Positions 16,435 through 23,883 of a stretch of DNA of 48,255 nucleotides are shown piece by piece. Position 1 is the first letter of the stretch. The number at the start of each line of letters is the position of its first letter. The stretch is from Acidilobaceae archaeon. GTDB lineage: Archaea; Thermoproteota; Thermoprotei_A; Sulfolobales; Acidilobaceae. The DNA is taken from positions 1 through 48,255 of the forward strand of contig JALWEI010000010.1 of the NCBI GenBank assembly GCA_027014125.1. Reading direction: 5' to 3'. The position numbers were made by a program, and so were the translations under genes. The notes beneath the pieces are model-generated. The model saw only the letters and a program-made list of their open reading frames with translations. It was not told the DNA's origin and did no database searches.

Positions 16435-16528
16435 GGGGCCGCGCTGGGGTATGGGATGGAATCCGGGATCCGAGCCCCACCGGGGGGCGGTGGCGTGGCA
16501 TAACTTCGCCGACCCCCAGCGCGGCCCC
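16435..16528. ncRNA. Candidate structured RNA with 15-bp GC-rich terminal helix
   Basis: Bases 16435-16449 and 16514-16528 form a perfect 15-base-pair helix. Inside, TATG (16450-16453) pairs with CATA (16499-16502), CCACCG-GGGGG-CGGTGG (16477-16493) makes a hairpin, and GGAT-GGA-ATCC makes a small one. The 146-base gap holds no reading frame. The compact nested structure suggests a stable RNA or a leader of the downstream gene. I recognise no known RNA family, and the strand is not determined. Confidence 0.4.
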
Positions 16529-16551
16529 GATACCTGGGAGGGCCCCTAGGG

Positions 16552-17355
16552 TTGGCGTGCGGGATATACAGGCTGAGGGACTGGTCTAGAGTCGAGGCTG
16601 GCGAGGTACTCGGGTGTAGGCCTGCTAGGAGGTGGATCCTCTACCTGGGCGAGGTACACGAGGCCGGGTGGAGTATATACTGCAACACTATGCTCCTTAG
16701 GGAGGCAGCTAAGGCAGGGGCAAGGTTCCTCGGCCTAGAGCACTTCACCTACGACCAGCAGGAGCTGCTGGATGAGTGGTTCGCTGGCACACTAGACTGG
16801 GGCGGCTTAACCGGCAAGTACACAGGAGGCTTCAGGCTGGACGCATACAAGCCCCTACTAGAGGAGGCCCGCAGGCTCGGGCTACGCCCCGTAGCACTCT
16901 TCCCGCCCCGTAGGCTGGCTGGCCAGGTCGCCAGGATGGGCATCGATGCCCTGGATAGCCTTGAGACTCCCCTCCCGACCAGCCTACTCAGGGAGGCGGT
17001 TGCTGAGGAGTACCGGGGCTACCGTGAGAGGCTGCTTAGCCTCTTCCCCCGTGAGGGACCCATGGCGAGGCTAGGCAGAGAGGGCCTTATACTCGCGCAG
17101 GCCTTCAAGGACACGGTTGCCGGCTACCTGGCAGCGGAGGCGTCCTCTAGGTATGGTAGTGGCGTCGTGCTTGCCGGCTGGGCTCACGTAGAGTTCAACG
17201 GCTCCATACCCTCCAGGGCCAGGAGGTTTGACCCGGGCCACGGGTTCCTGGCTGTGACTGCCCGGGAGTCGGGCCTAGACGAGGCTAGGATCGGGCTGGA
17301 GGAGTGGCTACCCGTCACTATTGCCAGTTTTCTCAGCATCCCCCATGGCCATTAG
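16552..17355 (+). CDS. ChaN-like haem-binding/Tiki-superfamily protein
   Basis: The start of the domain, LYLGEVHEAGWSIYCNTMLLREAAKAGARFLGLEHFTYDQQ, matches the ChaN/PF04187 pattern (GExH near the N-terminus, then ALE(M/H)F), in which the glutamate, histidine and later acidic residues line a metal or haem pocket. The distal motif GVVLAGWAHVEFNGSIPSRARRF corresponds to the second conserved part (G..HV..GxGIPxRL). Length is normal at 267 residues. There is no signal peptide, so it is probably cytoplasmic, unlike bacterial ChaN. TTG 16552 is preceded by GGGAGGGCC. Its exact role is unknown. Confidence 0.7.
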   Translation: MACGIYRLRDWSRVEAGEVLGCRPARRWILYLGEVHEAGWSIYCNTMLLREAAKAGARFLGLEHFTYDQQELLDEWFAGTLDWGGLTGKYTGGFRLDAYKPLLEEARRLGLRPVALFPPRRLAGQVARMGIDALDSLETPLPTSLLREAVAEEYRGYRERLLSLFPREGPMARLGREGLILAQAFKDTVAGYLAAEASSRYGSGVVLAGWAHVEFNGSIPSRARRFDPGHGFLAVTARESGLDEARIGLEEWLPVTIASFLSIPHGH

Positions 17356-17850
17356 GACCTTCTCCAGGCCGTAGCCCTCCTCCAGCCTGTTTATGAATGT
17401 GAGCCTATCATCCACGTAGACTAGGAAGTAGCTCCTCCTATACTCTGGGTGGTCCTCCTTTATCCGTTCCAGGAGCGGCGGGGGCCAGAAGAGGCCCTCC
17501 ACATCCTCCGGCCTGACCCAGTGGAACTCTAGGCCCTGGAAGCTGGGCCTGGGGTCGCCCCTGTGGCGGCAGAGGAAGTAGAATAGGACCTCGTGCCTCG
17601 AGAAGCCCCTCCTTACGTAGATCACCTCCACCACGTACACCAGGCGGAGGGGGGTTACTTCTATCCCCGCCTCCTCCCTTAGCTCCCTCACCGCGCAGAA
17701 GGGTATAGTCTCATCCCACTCCAGCCTGCCTCCGGGTATCGAGTATACCCCGTTCTCCTCCCTCTGCATCAGTATCCTGCCAGCCTCGTCGACGACTATA
17801 CACCGGCTCCTAACCAGTACTGGCCTGCGGCGCCTGTAGCGGTAAACCAT
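17308..17850 (-). CDS. NUDIX hydrolase
   Basis: The NUDIX box GX5EX7REUXEEXGU is complete: G41, E47, R55, E56, E59, E60, G62 in GRLEWDETIPFCAVRELREEAGI, where the glutamates hold the catalytic magnesium. The basic N-terminus (YRYRRRRP) may contact an RNA or nucleotide substrate. Total 180 residues, with a C-terminal helical region. The substrate, some nucleoside diphosphate linked to another moiety, cannot be told. Its 3' end overlaps the ChaN-like gene by 48 bases tail-to-tail. Confidence 0.9.
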   Translation of the reverse strand: MVYRYRRRRPVLVRSRCIVVDEAGRILMQREENGVYSIPGGRLEWDETIPFCAVRELREEAGIEVTPLRLVYVVEVIYVRRGFSRHEVLFYFLCRHRGDPRPSFQGLEFHWVRPEDVEGLFWPPPLLERIKEDHPEYRRSYFLVYVDDRLTFINRLEEGYGLEKVLMAMGDAEKTGNSDG

Positions 17851-17931
17851 AACCTCTCCCCCACTGTAATACCCTCCATCACGCCTTAAAACGAGGGCCC
17901 CCTCTCAATAGTGTGATCCAGGGGTGTAGGC

Positions 17932-18246
17932 TTGAGCCTAATGGTGAGGATCCTGGAGACGCTGAAGAGCGGCGGCCCGATGGGCCCCGGGGATGTTGCC
18001 CAGAGGCTCGCCGCGCCAAGGTATAGGGTGCTCTCCACATTCCACTGCCTCAAGGAGCTGGGCCTGATAGAGGAGGTATACTCCAAGGGGAGCTACAAGA
18101 TATACACGATCACGCTGGCCGGCAGGACACTGCTAGAGGAAGCAGAGAAGGCTGGGGGCCTAGCAGCGGTGATGGAGAGGCTCACCCTAGCACAGCCCAG
18201 CCACGAGGAGGCCGCGGGGGAGGCTCAGATATCATCCGGCATATAG
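17932..18246 (+). CDS. Winged-helix transcriptional regulator (104 aa)
   Basis: The sequence ILETLKSGGPMGPGDVAQRLAAPRYRVLSTFHCLKELGLIEEV is a winged helix, with the recognition helix at RYRVLSTFHCLKELG and the wing at YSKGSYKIYTITLAG, of the MarR/ArsR-like archaeal type. A glutamate-rich helical tail follows and may dimerise. TTG 17932 or ATG 17941 is the start; a TATA-like CTTAAAACG at 17884-17892 fits a short leader. Target genes are unknown. It converges with the next gene by 22 bases. Confidence 0.7.
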   Translation: MSLMVRILETLKSGGPMGPGDVAQRLAAPRYRVLSTFHCLKELGLIEEVYSKGSYKIYTITLAGRTLLEEAEKAGGLAAVMERLTLAQPSHEEAAGEAQISSGI

Positions 18247-18587
18247 CCGGGCTTCTCCTCCAGGTTGATCACAGGTATAGCGATCCACCCGGTCCTAGTC
18301 CTATCAGAGACCTCGACCCTCTCCCCAGTCTCATCAGCCCTAGCCAGGATATAACGGACAGGCCTCCCAGGCTCCTCCTCGCCAGCCACATAATAATACA
18401 CGACAGGCACACCGTAATACTTATAATAATCCTTGTAAATCGTCTGCAACGCATAAACCCACCCAGAGGAGCCGCGGAACCTATAGACAGGCATAAGGAA
18501 CATCCTAGAGGCAAGGGTTGACGCAAGCCTAGCAATATCACCCAGGCTGGATACCCTCACAGCGACAACCCTATCAAGCTCCACCAC
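18225..18587 (-). CDS. Hypothetical protein (120 aa)
   Basis: The start GTG 18587 (GTG GTG GAG CTT) follows GGGGTG by three bases, and a minus-strand TATA box TGTTTTATCCC near 18615-18625 fits; longer frames would run antisense into tRNA-Leu. The protein has an N-terminal helix (LGDIARLASTLASRMFLMPVYRFRG), a tyrosine-rich middle (YKDYYKYYGVPVVYYYVAG) and beta strands. No known family. It is the last host gene before the integrated element. Confidence 0.55.
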   Translation of the reverse strand: MVELDRVVAVRVSSLGDIARLASTLASRMFLMPVYRFRGSSGWVYALQTIYKDYYKYYGVPVVYYYVAGEEEPGRPVRYILARADETGERVEVSDRTRTGWIAIPVINLEEKPGYMPDDI

Positions 18588-18674
18588 AAGCACCCCAACA
18601 AGACAGGCAACAACGGGGGATAAAACATTAAACCCCCACAGACAAAAAACCCAAACCCAGGCCAGGCAGGCAGC

Positions 18675-18762
18675 GCGGGGGTGCCCGAGCCTGGTCAAAG
18701 GGGTCGGGCTTAGGACCCGATGGCGTAGGCCTGCGTGGGTTCAAATCCCACCCCCCGCACCA
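18675..18762 (+). tRNA. tRNA-Leu(TAG), target of the 9-kb element
   Basis: The acceptor stem GCGGGGG (18675-18681) pairs with CCCCCGC (18752-18758), with A and encoded CCA after it. The anticodon stem TCGGG/CCCGA encloses loop CTTAGGA, so the anticodon is TAG. A long variable arm (TGGCGTAGGCCTGC) is typical of tRNA-Leu. No intron. The 3' 60 bases from 18703 are shared with the distal attachment site, so the element's copy supplies the 3' half and the gene stays functional. Confidence 0.95.
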
Positions 18763-18763
18763 C
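18703..18763 (+). repeat. Left attachment site (61-bp direct repeat)
   Basis: These 61 bases, from the anticodon stem of tRNA-Leu to one base past CCA, occur again without change at 27754-27814. Bases on both outer sides differ, which fixes the repeat edges. This is the attL of an element that uses the tRNA 3' half as its crossover site. Confidence 0.95.
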
Positions 18764-18987
18764 GGGAAATCCTTCCCGTCCCCTGACTCATTCTTGTACA
18801 ACTCTAGGATTTTCCTGAGGCTGAGGTGTAGTAGTACCCTCTTACGTTTTGATTCTGGATTGTATTCTTCTATTACCAGATAGTAGTATGTTTTATCTCC
18901 CTGCTTAACCTTTTTAACGAAGATGTACATGTTGAAGCCCTGTCTTGAAGCCTTATAGCCCAGGCACTCTAATACATCGCTAGGCAT
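18703..18987 (-). pseudogene. N-terminal fragment of SSV-type integrase (intN)
   Basis: From ATG 18987, with GGTGGTGATACC just upstream, the frame reads a beta-rich domain (FNMYIFVKKVKQGDKTYYYLVIEEY) and then runs into the attachment site, which is translated as CGGWDLNPRRPTPSGPKPD. Beyond 18703 the frame reads only host tRNA sequence. In SSV-type integrases attP lies inside the gene, so integration cuts it into intN at one end and intC at the other; the right-hand part lies at 26956-27753. The same N-terminal domain, about half identical, is seen at 27815-28017. Confidence 0.85.
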
Positions 18988-19060
18988 GGTATCACCACCA
19001 TGAACCCATTAGGGGCTTCAAAAAATCCATGAACACGGCTTCAAAACCCGTGTTGAAGCC
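18932..19060. repeat. Five copies of GGCTTCAA/TTGAAGCC
   Basis: TTGAAGCC is at 18932-18939, 18945-18952 and 19053-19060; the inverse GGCTTCAA is at 19014-19021 and 19037-19044. The last two sites form an inverted repeat with eight bases between them. The cluster covers the intN start and its promoter. A related GCTTCAAAA occurs in the integrase near the right attachment site (27687-27695), so these could be integrase arm sites, iterons or a repressor's sites. Confidence 0.6.
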
Positions 19061-19701
19061 TATACACACTCGGGCCCCGAGACCACAATGTCCCAGCACC
19101 TACGCCTGGGCCTAGGAAACCTGGTTATGAAGATGTTTCCTAGCCAATTGAAGAGGGCCCAGTGTGATGTGGGCATAGTCCTGTAGACGTCATAGTAGTC
19201 CCACAGACTCTCCAGCTTAAAGCTCCATCTAAGCTGCTCTATCTCCTCTGGGTCGGCTAGGCTAGTCAGTATCTTGCTATGGCTCTGCCTAATGAAGGGC
19301 AGGGTTGCTCTCGAGTAGTGCATTATAGTGACTACAACCCAGCGTTTAACGCTTGGGTTGGCATGTCTTATCTTGGCTAGGCGGTGGAGAAACTCCCTAT
19401 CTCCTCTGCTCAGGCTAAATGATATATCATCTATAACAATGTAAGCATAATATGCGTCGAGGCTCTCGAGCGTCTCCCAGAACACGTCTATCTTCTCCCT
19501 TTCAAATTGGAAGTAAACGGAGACTACACCCCGCTTAGCGCGGCCCCAGCGATACCTTGAGTAGAGGTAGCGAGCTAGGGTTGTCTTGCCGCTTCCCATA
19601 GTTCCTACTATTGATATCTGATGTAGCGGTTTAACCCATACTAGCTTAGGCGGAGCAGTATCCTCGAGTATTGTAGCCTGCTCCAAACCGTATCCACCCA
19701 T
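19060..19701 (-). CDS. P-loop ATPase, viral packaging (A32/FtsK-HerA-like) type
   Basis: Walker A is GTMGSGKT (33-40), and the Walker B strand YIVIDD (87-92) is followed by serine-rich SFSLSRGD. The distal pattern AKIRHANPSVKRWVVVTIMHYSRATLPFIRQSHSKIL places a polar sensor strand and a histidine after Walker B, as in A32-like genome-packaging and related ATPases of archaeal viruses. At 213 residues it is a single domain. It probably pumps DNA into virions or, less likely, acts in replication. It is the last gene of a minus-strand run that starts at the RHH gene (20527). Confidence 0.65.
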   Translation of the reverse strand: MGGYGLEQATILEDTAPPKLVWVKPLHQISIVGTMGSGKTTLARYLYSRYRWGRAKRGVVSVYFQFEREKIDVFWETLESLDAYYAYIVIDDISFSLSRGDREFLHRLAKIRHANPSVKRWVVVTIMHYSRATLPFIRQSHSKILTSLADPEEIEQLRWSFKLESLWDYYDVYRTMPTSHWALFNWLGNIFITRFPRPRRRCWDIVVSGPECV

Positions 19702-19710
19702 AATATTATG

Positions 19711-20043
19711 TTACTGGTTCTTACTCCGCCTGCCTAGCGGCAGGAATTTAGTACGGGTGCCCTGCTCCTCGACATAGTTCACCTGGGCCGAAATCTTGGC
19801 CACCTTCTCCACGTTCCTTTGGGCTACGGTCTCGTACCTTGCAGCCTCTATTACGCTCAGCCTAACCCAGTCCTGAACTAGCTTCCCGAGACCTAGCTCC
19901 ACGCCATAGCGCCTAGTAATATAGTCGTTGACGGCTATGATGCTTGCCAGTTGTGCAGCGCTCCAGATCTGCCCCTTGTCCCGCAGGTAGCTTAGGAGTT
20001 CGTGGACGGCATACCCGTAGTCCCCAGTAGGCCCCGAGCTCAT
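19711..20043 (-). CDS. Hypothetical helical protein of provirus (110 aa)
   Basis: ATG 20043 is preceded by GGTGGTGCTT, the same signal seen at several starts of this element. The product is soluble and mostly helical (YAVHELLSYLRDKGQIWSAAQLASIIAVNDYITRRYG), with a basic tail (FLPLGRRSKNQ). No family is recognised. It lies 9 bases upstream of the packaging-type ATPase gene and may be its partner. Confidence 0.55.
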   Translation of the reverse strand: MSSGPTGDYGYAVHELLSYLRDKGQIWSAAQLASIIAVNDYITRRYGVELGLGKLVQDWVRLSVIEAARYETVAQRNVEKVAKISAQVNYVEEQGTRTKFLPLGRRSKNQ

Positions 20044-20052
20044 AAGCACCAC

Positions 20053-20364
20053 CTAGCCTGGGGGCGGGGGCAGGCTGGGCCCCGATACTATTCCTGTCTT
20101 AGCGGCGATGACTATGCCAAGCCCGAGACCAGCCATAGCCCCAAACACAAAGAGTAGTAACCACTGCCACCAGACGGGCGGGCGCTCGTTTGCTGCCCTG
20201 ATTGCATTAACCAGTGTAGCCTGTAGGGCATCCTCTACGTCCTCTTTTACCTTATCGATAAACGACTTGCGGCAGTTTGGCCTCTCCAGGCAGGCATTAG
20301 CCAGCTCCTCGTCCTTGGCGTCTATTACCCGTACCTTCTCCTTGCACTCTTTAACCACTGTCAT
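20053..20364 (-). CDS. Tail-anchored membrane protein of provirus (about 104 aa)
   Basis: A charged helical N-terminus (ECKEKVRVIDAKDEELANACLERPNCRKSFIDK) leads to an amphipathic stretch and a single C-terminal membrane helix (WWQWLLLFVFGAMAGLGLGIVIAA), ending in proline-rich PSLPPPPG. Two cysteines flank ERPN. The start is ATG 20364, inside the end of the RHH gene, so translation is coupled. Function unknown; a virion or membrane scaffold role is possible. Confidence 0.55.
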   Translation of the reverse strand: MTVVKECKEKVRVIDAKDEELANACLERPNCRKSFIDKVKEDVEDALQATLVNAIRAANERPPVWWQWLLLFVFGAMAGLGLGIVIAAKTGIVSGPSLPPPPG

Positions 20365-20527
20365 CACCTAGGGCCCAGTCCCATAGTATTAGTAGTATGG
20401 TGTCTTGGTAGGTTGTGCCCCACCTCTTGCTCAGCTCGTCTATGTACTTGAAGAGGCCGCGGGGGATACGTATAGTGAGCTGGGTGTACGAGTCTGACTT
20501 TGCATTACCCAGACTCCACCACCCCAT
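20351..20527 (-). CDS. Ribbon-helix-helix DNA-binding protein (58 aa)
   Basis: A short frame from ATG 20527 (GGGGTG directly upstream) to TAA 20351. The sequence SYTQLTIRIPRGLFKYIDELSKRWG followed by TTYQDTILLILWDWAL has the beta strand (TQLTIRIP), helix, turn and second helix of RHH repressors such as those of fuselloviruses. It is first in the leftward operon and divergent from the structural genes, the usual place for an element's repressor. Its 3' end overlaps the next gene by 14 bases. Confidence 0.7.
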   Translation of the reverse strand: MGWWSLGNAKSDSYTQLTIRIPRGLFKYIDELSKRWGTTYQDTILLILWDWALGDDSG

Positions 20528-20595
20528 CACCCCGAATCTATACTATATTGATTCTGATTCAGTAGATATATATGTATTTATGATGTATATATTGT
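20528..20595. promoter_or_regulatory. Divergent promoter region of provirus
   Basis: This AT-rich spacer separates the RHH gene (leftward) from the membrane-protein operon (rightward). GATATATATGTATTTA (20563-20578) can serve as a TATA box in both directions. GAATC (20534-20538) and GATTC (20550-20554) form an inverted repeat with 11 bases between, a possible operator for the RHH protein. Assignment is by position only. Confidence 0.45.
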
Positions 20596-20886
20596 ATGTG
20601 TGATACCATGCCGAGGTACAGGCGCAGGAGAGGCCATAGGATGACTATAGAGAAATACCTCAGGGACTTTGCCTTTGGTGGTATGATCCTAGTGCTTAGC
20701 ACAACAATAATAATCCTGGGTGGCTATGCTGGCCAGGCCATCTCCCCCTACGCAACCTTCAACGTGACAATAGGCAGCAACACCATAACCATAGACCTAG
20801 GAATAGTGCCAGTACTGGTAACTGGTATCGGTGGTGTACTGCTCTTCATCTACGGGTGGAGGAAGATAGCCAGGGCCAGGATATAG
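20596..20886 (+). CDS. Two-helix membrane protein, provirus structural candidate (96 aa)
   Basis: A very basic N-terminus (MPRYRRRRGHR) is followed by two hydrophobic helices (GGMILVLSTTIIILGGYAG and GIVPVLVTGIGGVLLFIYGW) with a beta-like outside loop (YATFNVTIGSNTITIDL), ending RKIARARI. Short two-helix proteins with basic ends are the usual coat proteins of spindle-shaped archaeal viruses. ATG 20596 would be nearly leaderless; ATG 20608 follows GTGATACC and may be the true start. Confidence 0.55.
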   Translation: MCDTMPRYRRRRGHRMTIEKYLRDFAFGGMILVLSTTIIILGGYAGQAISPYATFNVTIGSNTITIDLGIVPVLVTGIGGVLLFIYGWRKIARARI

Positions 20887-20969
20887 AGTATATACAATCC
20901 TAAACTATACATATAAGCATATACTTTTCTTTCCTTATACATACTATACAGATAAGTATAGGTGGGAGT

Positions 20970-21206
20970 ATGGGTTGGCAGGACGCGATGGCGAGCAGCT
21001 GGCTAGGTCTCATGATCAGGGGCATAGTCAAGATAGCGCTAGCGGCTGTTATAGCTGCAATGCTGGGCGGCGTAAATATGAACCTATCCAGCGTGTCTAT
21101 AGGCGGCGTGACCGTGGACCTAAGCATTATATGGGATACAATCAGAGTCTTCGCCCCGCTACTCCTAGTCATATCAGGTCTACGGGACTTGGGTGTTAGG
21201 CTATGA
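20970..21206 (+). CDS. Two-helix membrane protein, possible VP1/VP3-like coat protein (78 aa)
   Basis: GGTGGGAGT lies right before ATG 20970, a strong translation signal, and TATA-like CTTATACATAC sits at 20933-20943. The protein has a first amphipathic/hydrophobic helix (LGLMIRGIVKIALAAVIAAML), a short loop (NMNLSSVSIGGVTVDLS) and a second helix (FAPLLLVISGL). Strong expression and size fit a major coat protein, but homology is not shown. Its stop overlaps the next start as ATGA. Confidence 0.55.
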   Translation: MGWQDAMASSWLGLMIRGIVKIALAAVIAAMLGGVNMNLSSVSIGGVTVDLSIIWDTIRVFAPLLLVISGLRDLGVRL

Positions 21207-21499
21207 GGCGTAGCGTAGCAGCTAGGCTTAGGGGGCTGGCCATAGCAATAATCCTGCTCTTCTCCTACTACTTGTTCCTCTTCGACGTGGCTATGGCAGT
21301 GAAGGACAGCATGGTGTCGTGGCTTCAGGATAGCGGCATGACCACCGTTGAGTTCAACCTGCGAGAGTACAACGCTACGAGCGGAGAGTGGGAACCCCGC
21401 CCCTACCAGCTAGACCTAGCTGGACTACTAGACCTAGCCATGACCCTAGCGATCGTGCTAGCCCCACTACTCATCATAGCCTGGTACATGTGGCCATGA
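21203..21499 (+). CDS. Two-helix membrane protein of provirus (98 aa)
   Basis: An N-terminal membrane helix (GLAIAIILLFSYYLFLFDVAMA) precedes a 45-residue polar loop that should lie outside (FNLREYNATSGEWEPRPYQ) and a C-terminal helix (AMTLAIVLAPLLIIAWYMWP). It overlaps both neighbours by ATGA junctions, so the three genes 20970-23310 are translated as a unit. Probably a virion membrane component. Confidence 0.55.
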   Translation: MRRSVAARLRGLAIAIILLFSYYLFLFDVAMAVKDSMVSWLQDSGMTTVEFNLREYNATSGEWEPRPYQLDLAGLLDLAMTLAIVLAPLLIIAWYMWP

Positions 21500-23310
21500 G
21501 GTGGGTACGGATGGACTGGGGGCGGGCCCTCGCAGCCATAATCATATCAATAATAGTGAACGTGCAGCTGGTGGCCGCTGGCCTGTGGCCTCCGCTGGAG
21601 CTTCAAACTGAGCTAGCACAGCTCAGCCCGCCCCCACCAGGCTCGTGGATATATGATTACTTCACACAAGAGCAGCTAGATTTCATCCTGGAGAATTGGA
21701 ACAGCGACAAGAAGTGGGTGATAGTCGACAAGAAGGGCGGTATGTGGAGTGTTGGACAGGGCGAGATACCCCCTCTAGTCGCCTACGCAATACAGGTTTA
21801 CAACAGCAACCTGGCTAATGCGATTGTCGACTACATAGCCGTACTACACAACCTAGAGATGAGGTGGACCTTCGGGCATGGAGGCTATAGCGTATACCCC
21901 GCTTGGGGAGCCTGGCTCAAGCCAGCCTCCAGCCAGGTGCAATACATAAATATCGAGAATCCTCGAGGAGGCCTAGGTAGCCCCTTCTATAGCGGCTACG
22001 CAAAGGCGTACTGTGGCAGTTGGAGAAGAGTCGGGTTGCAGCAGACCTTCGGGATTGTATTCATTACTGTATACAATAACGGACTAGAAATCGACGCGGC
22101 CTACACTTGGAACGGTAGCCACGAGCTGTGCTTCCCAGTAGATCCAGGCCAGGGCGTACTAGTGAGACTCCGCTTCTGGCACAACCTGAACGATATAGCC
22201 TCCCTGCCGAACAGTGTATACAACTATAATTATATCATAAATAAGCTTACGTTCATAAAGTACAACAGCTCCACAGGGAAGTATGACGAGTTGTCGAGTT
22301 CCTACGAGCTCAGAAGTGTGACGAATAATGGTAACGAGGTTGAATTCGAGTTCATACTGTATAATAACTCGACTAAGAGGGCACCCATGATACTGTTTAG
22401 GCTGGGTCTGGTAGCCAATATATGGTACTCGCATGAAGCGCCAAGCGGGGGCGACATCATATATAGGATAAGGATAGAGAACCCGCCTCCCTGGGAGCAG
22501 AACAACACTCAACCAGAGACTTGCATAGTGGATAGGAGCCCGCGCGGCCCCCCTATTGCCTTGGCAGGCCTGATAGGGGGTGGGGGTGGCCAGGAGGCCC
22601 AGTGGGTAATCCATGAGAACCCCTTTAATCCATATTGGGGAGTAAATAATACCGATCCAGATCTTGACAGGTACTACCATGTTAGCATTGGCTGGGCTTG
22701 GAGCACCCTGGAGCCGCAGAACTGTAGCCTTATCCTTAGGAGCAAGATAGAGACGCTTGACCTGGGCGAGTACAGCTGGGACTGGAACTACCTGATGGGG
22801 AACGTGAGCGTTGACGCTATGCTATACGACACGCAGCTCCCGCCCCAGCCTGGCAGCTACTACTTCGTATGGATTAATGTGTTCGATCATAATAAGACTA
22901 GTAGGGACATTATAGTGAAGTATTATAATGTTACTATAGGGCAGGGGAGCGGGAGCGACAATCCGATAGTCAGGGCGCTCAGGAACGCCTTCCGCCCAGT
23001 CGTATCGGCCATAAAGAGCGCCCTGGTCGGGGCATTAAACTTCGCCTGGGACCTGCTCCCTAGGGAATTCCAGGACCTATTGGTATTTCTAGGGAGCTTC
23101 CTCAAGGATATAATAGTGGGATTGGTTAATGCCATACTCCAGTTTCCTCTTGTGCTGGAGATACTGAAGTTGCTTGTGGTCCTCTTCCCAGCGGTAGTCA
23201 TAGCAATAATGGTGTATGACCCCTTCATGGTTATAGACTTGATACGTAAGCTCATAAGTCTGATAAGCCAGGTGATACAGGCGATAAGGTCAGCGCTACC
23301 CCTACCCTAG
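21496..23310 (+). CDS. Large spike-like membrane glycoprotein of provirus (604 aa)
   Basis: ATG 21496 overlaps the upstream stop (ATGA). Features in order: signal/membrane helix at residues 8-28, a roughly 470-residue outside domain rich in Asn, Tyr and Trp with about ten N-glycosylation sequons, a glycine-rich hydrophobic patch (IALAGLIGGGGG), then a C-terminal region of amphipathic and hydrophobic helices (residues 505-600, including LEILKLLVVLFPAVVIAIMV). This plan resembles the large end-spike protein VP4 of fuselloviruses, which binds host structures. I infer attachment; no sequence family is recognised. Confidence 0.6.
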   Translation: MRWVRMDWGRALAAIIISIIVNVQLVAAGLWPPLELQTELAQLSPPPPGSWIYDYFTQEQLDFILENWNSDKKWVIVDKKGGMWSVGQGEIPPLVAYAIQVYNSNLANAIVDYIAVLHNLEMRWTFGHGGYSVYPAWGAWLKPASSQVQYINIENPRGGLGSPFYSGYAKAYCGSWRRVGLQQTFGIVFITVYNNGLEIDAAYTWNGSHELCFPVDPGQGVLVRLRFWHNLNDIASLPNSVYNYNYIINKLTFIKYNSSTGKYDELSSSYELRSVTNNGNEVEFEFILYNNSTKRAPMILFRLGLVANIWYSHEAPSGGDIIYRIRIENPPPWEQNNTQPETCIVDRSPRGPPIALAGLIGGGGGQEAQWVIHENPFNPYWGVNNTDPDLDRYYHVSIGWAWSTLEPQNCSLILRSKIETLDLGEYSWDWNYLMGNVSVDAMLYDTQLPPQPGSYYFVWINVFDHNKTSRDIIVKYYNVTIGQGSGSDNPIVRALRNAFRPVVSAIKSALVGALNFAWDLLPREFQDLLVFLGSFLKDIIVGLVNAILQFPLVLEILKLLVVLFPAVVIAIMVYDPFMVIDLIRKLISLISQVIQAIRSALPLP

Positions 23311-23768
23311 GGGCCGAATATGGTTATGAATGTGTGCTGCCCCTCACCCGTTTTTATCCTGACTATAGCTTGGTCCCCTGGTCTCGGCTCCCTCTCTACT
23401 ATTATCCTAATATTATTCTCTCCCTCGCTGAGCTGCCCACTCCACTCGCCGCCAAAGTAGTCCACGGTTATAGTAGCGTTGCACGGCCTCTCGGCCCACA
23501 CTGTGAGCGTTACGGCCCGCTTGCCTGCCGACGCAGTCCCGTGCACATTACTTATACATGGCTCTGGGCTGGCCGCGGTCGCATTGGTACTTGTTGCCTG
23601 CCTAGTAGTATTGGTAACATTCTGGGAGACGCTCTGGCTGGTTGTATCAGCCTCTTGCTGCTCCTGTACCTGCTGGCTTGCTGGCTGCTCTGCCTGCTGC
23701 AACATGTAGTAGGCGCCCGCCAGGCTCAGGACTATGATAGCGAACGCTAGGGCATACTTTACTGGCAT
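23307..23768 (-). CDS. Anchored extracellular protein with Gln/Thr linker (153 aa)
   Basis: A minus-strand TATA box CTTATAAAG at 23803-23811 puts the transcript start near 23780, so ATG 23768 is chosen over TTG 23792. The product has a membrane helix (YALAFAIIVLSLAGAYYMLQ), a Gln/Ser/Thr linker (QQVQEQQEADTTSQSVSQN) and a C-terminal Ig-like domain with two cysteines (PCISNVHGTASAGKRAVTLT; WAERPCNATITVDYFGG). It overlaps the end of the spike gene by 4 bases tail-to-tail. It may be a second surface protein. Confidence 0.55.
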   Translation of the reverse strand: MPVKYALAFAIIVLSLAGAYYMLQQAEQPASQQVQEQQEADTTSQSVSQNVTNTTRQATSTNATAASPEPCISNVHGTASAGKRAVTLTVWAERPCNATITVDYFGGEWSGQLSEGENNIRIIVEREPRPGDQAIVRIKTGEGQHTFITIFGP

Positions 23769-23851
23769 AACATTGCACCCGACCGCGATCAATGCTAGGG
23801 GACTTTATAAGCATTTCACCATTGAAATCGGCTTAACCCCGTCCTGCTACA

Positions 23852-23881
23852 CCCAACCCCCGCCACCAGGCGGGGGTTGGG
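23852..23881. repeat. Perfect 13-bp hairpin before a start codon
   Basis: Bases 23852-23864 pair fully with 23869-23881 around loop ACCA. The right arm holds GGCGGGGGTT, the only Shine-Dalgarno-like sequence for GTG 23884, which begins three bases after the stem. In RNA the hairpin would hide that site. In DNA it is a GC-rich palindrome between divergent genes and could be an origin or protein-binding site. Confidence 0.7.
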
Positions 23882-23883
23882 CC

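Noticed and set aside
18588-18698. N-terminal extension of the 18225-18587 gene
   Set aside because: It would be antisense to tRNA-Leu; a good ribosome site and TATA box support GTG 18587.
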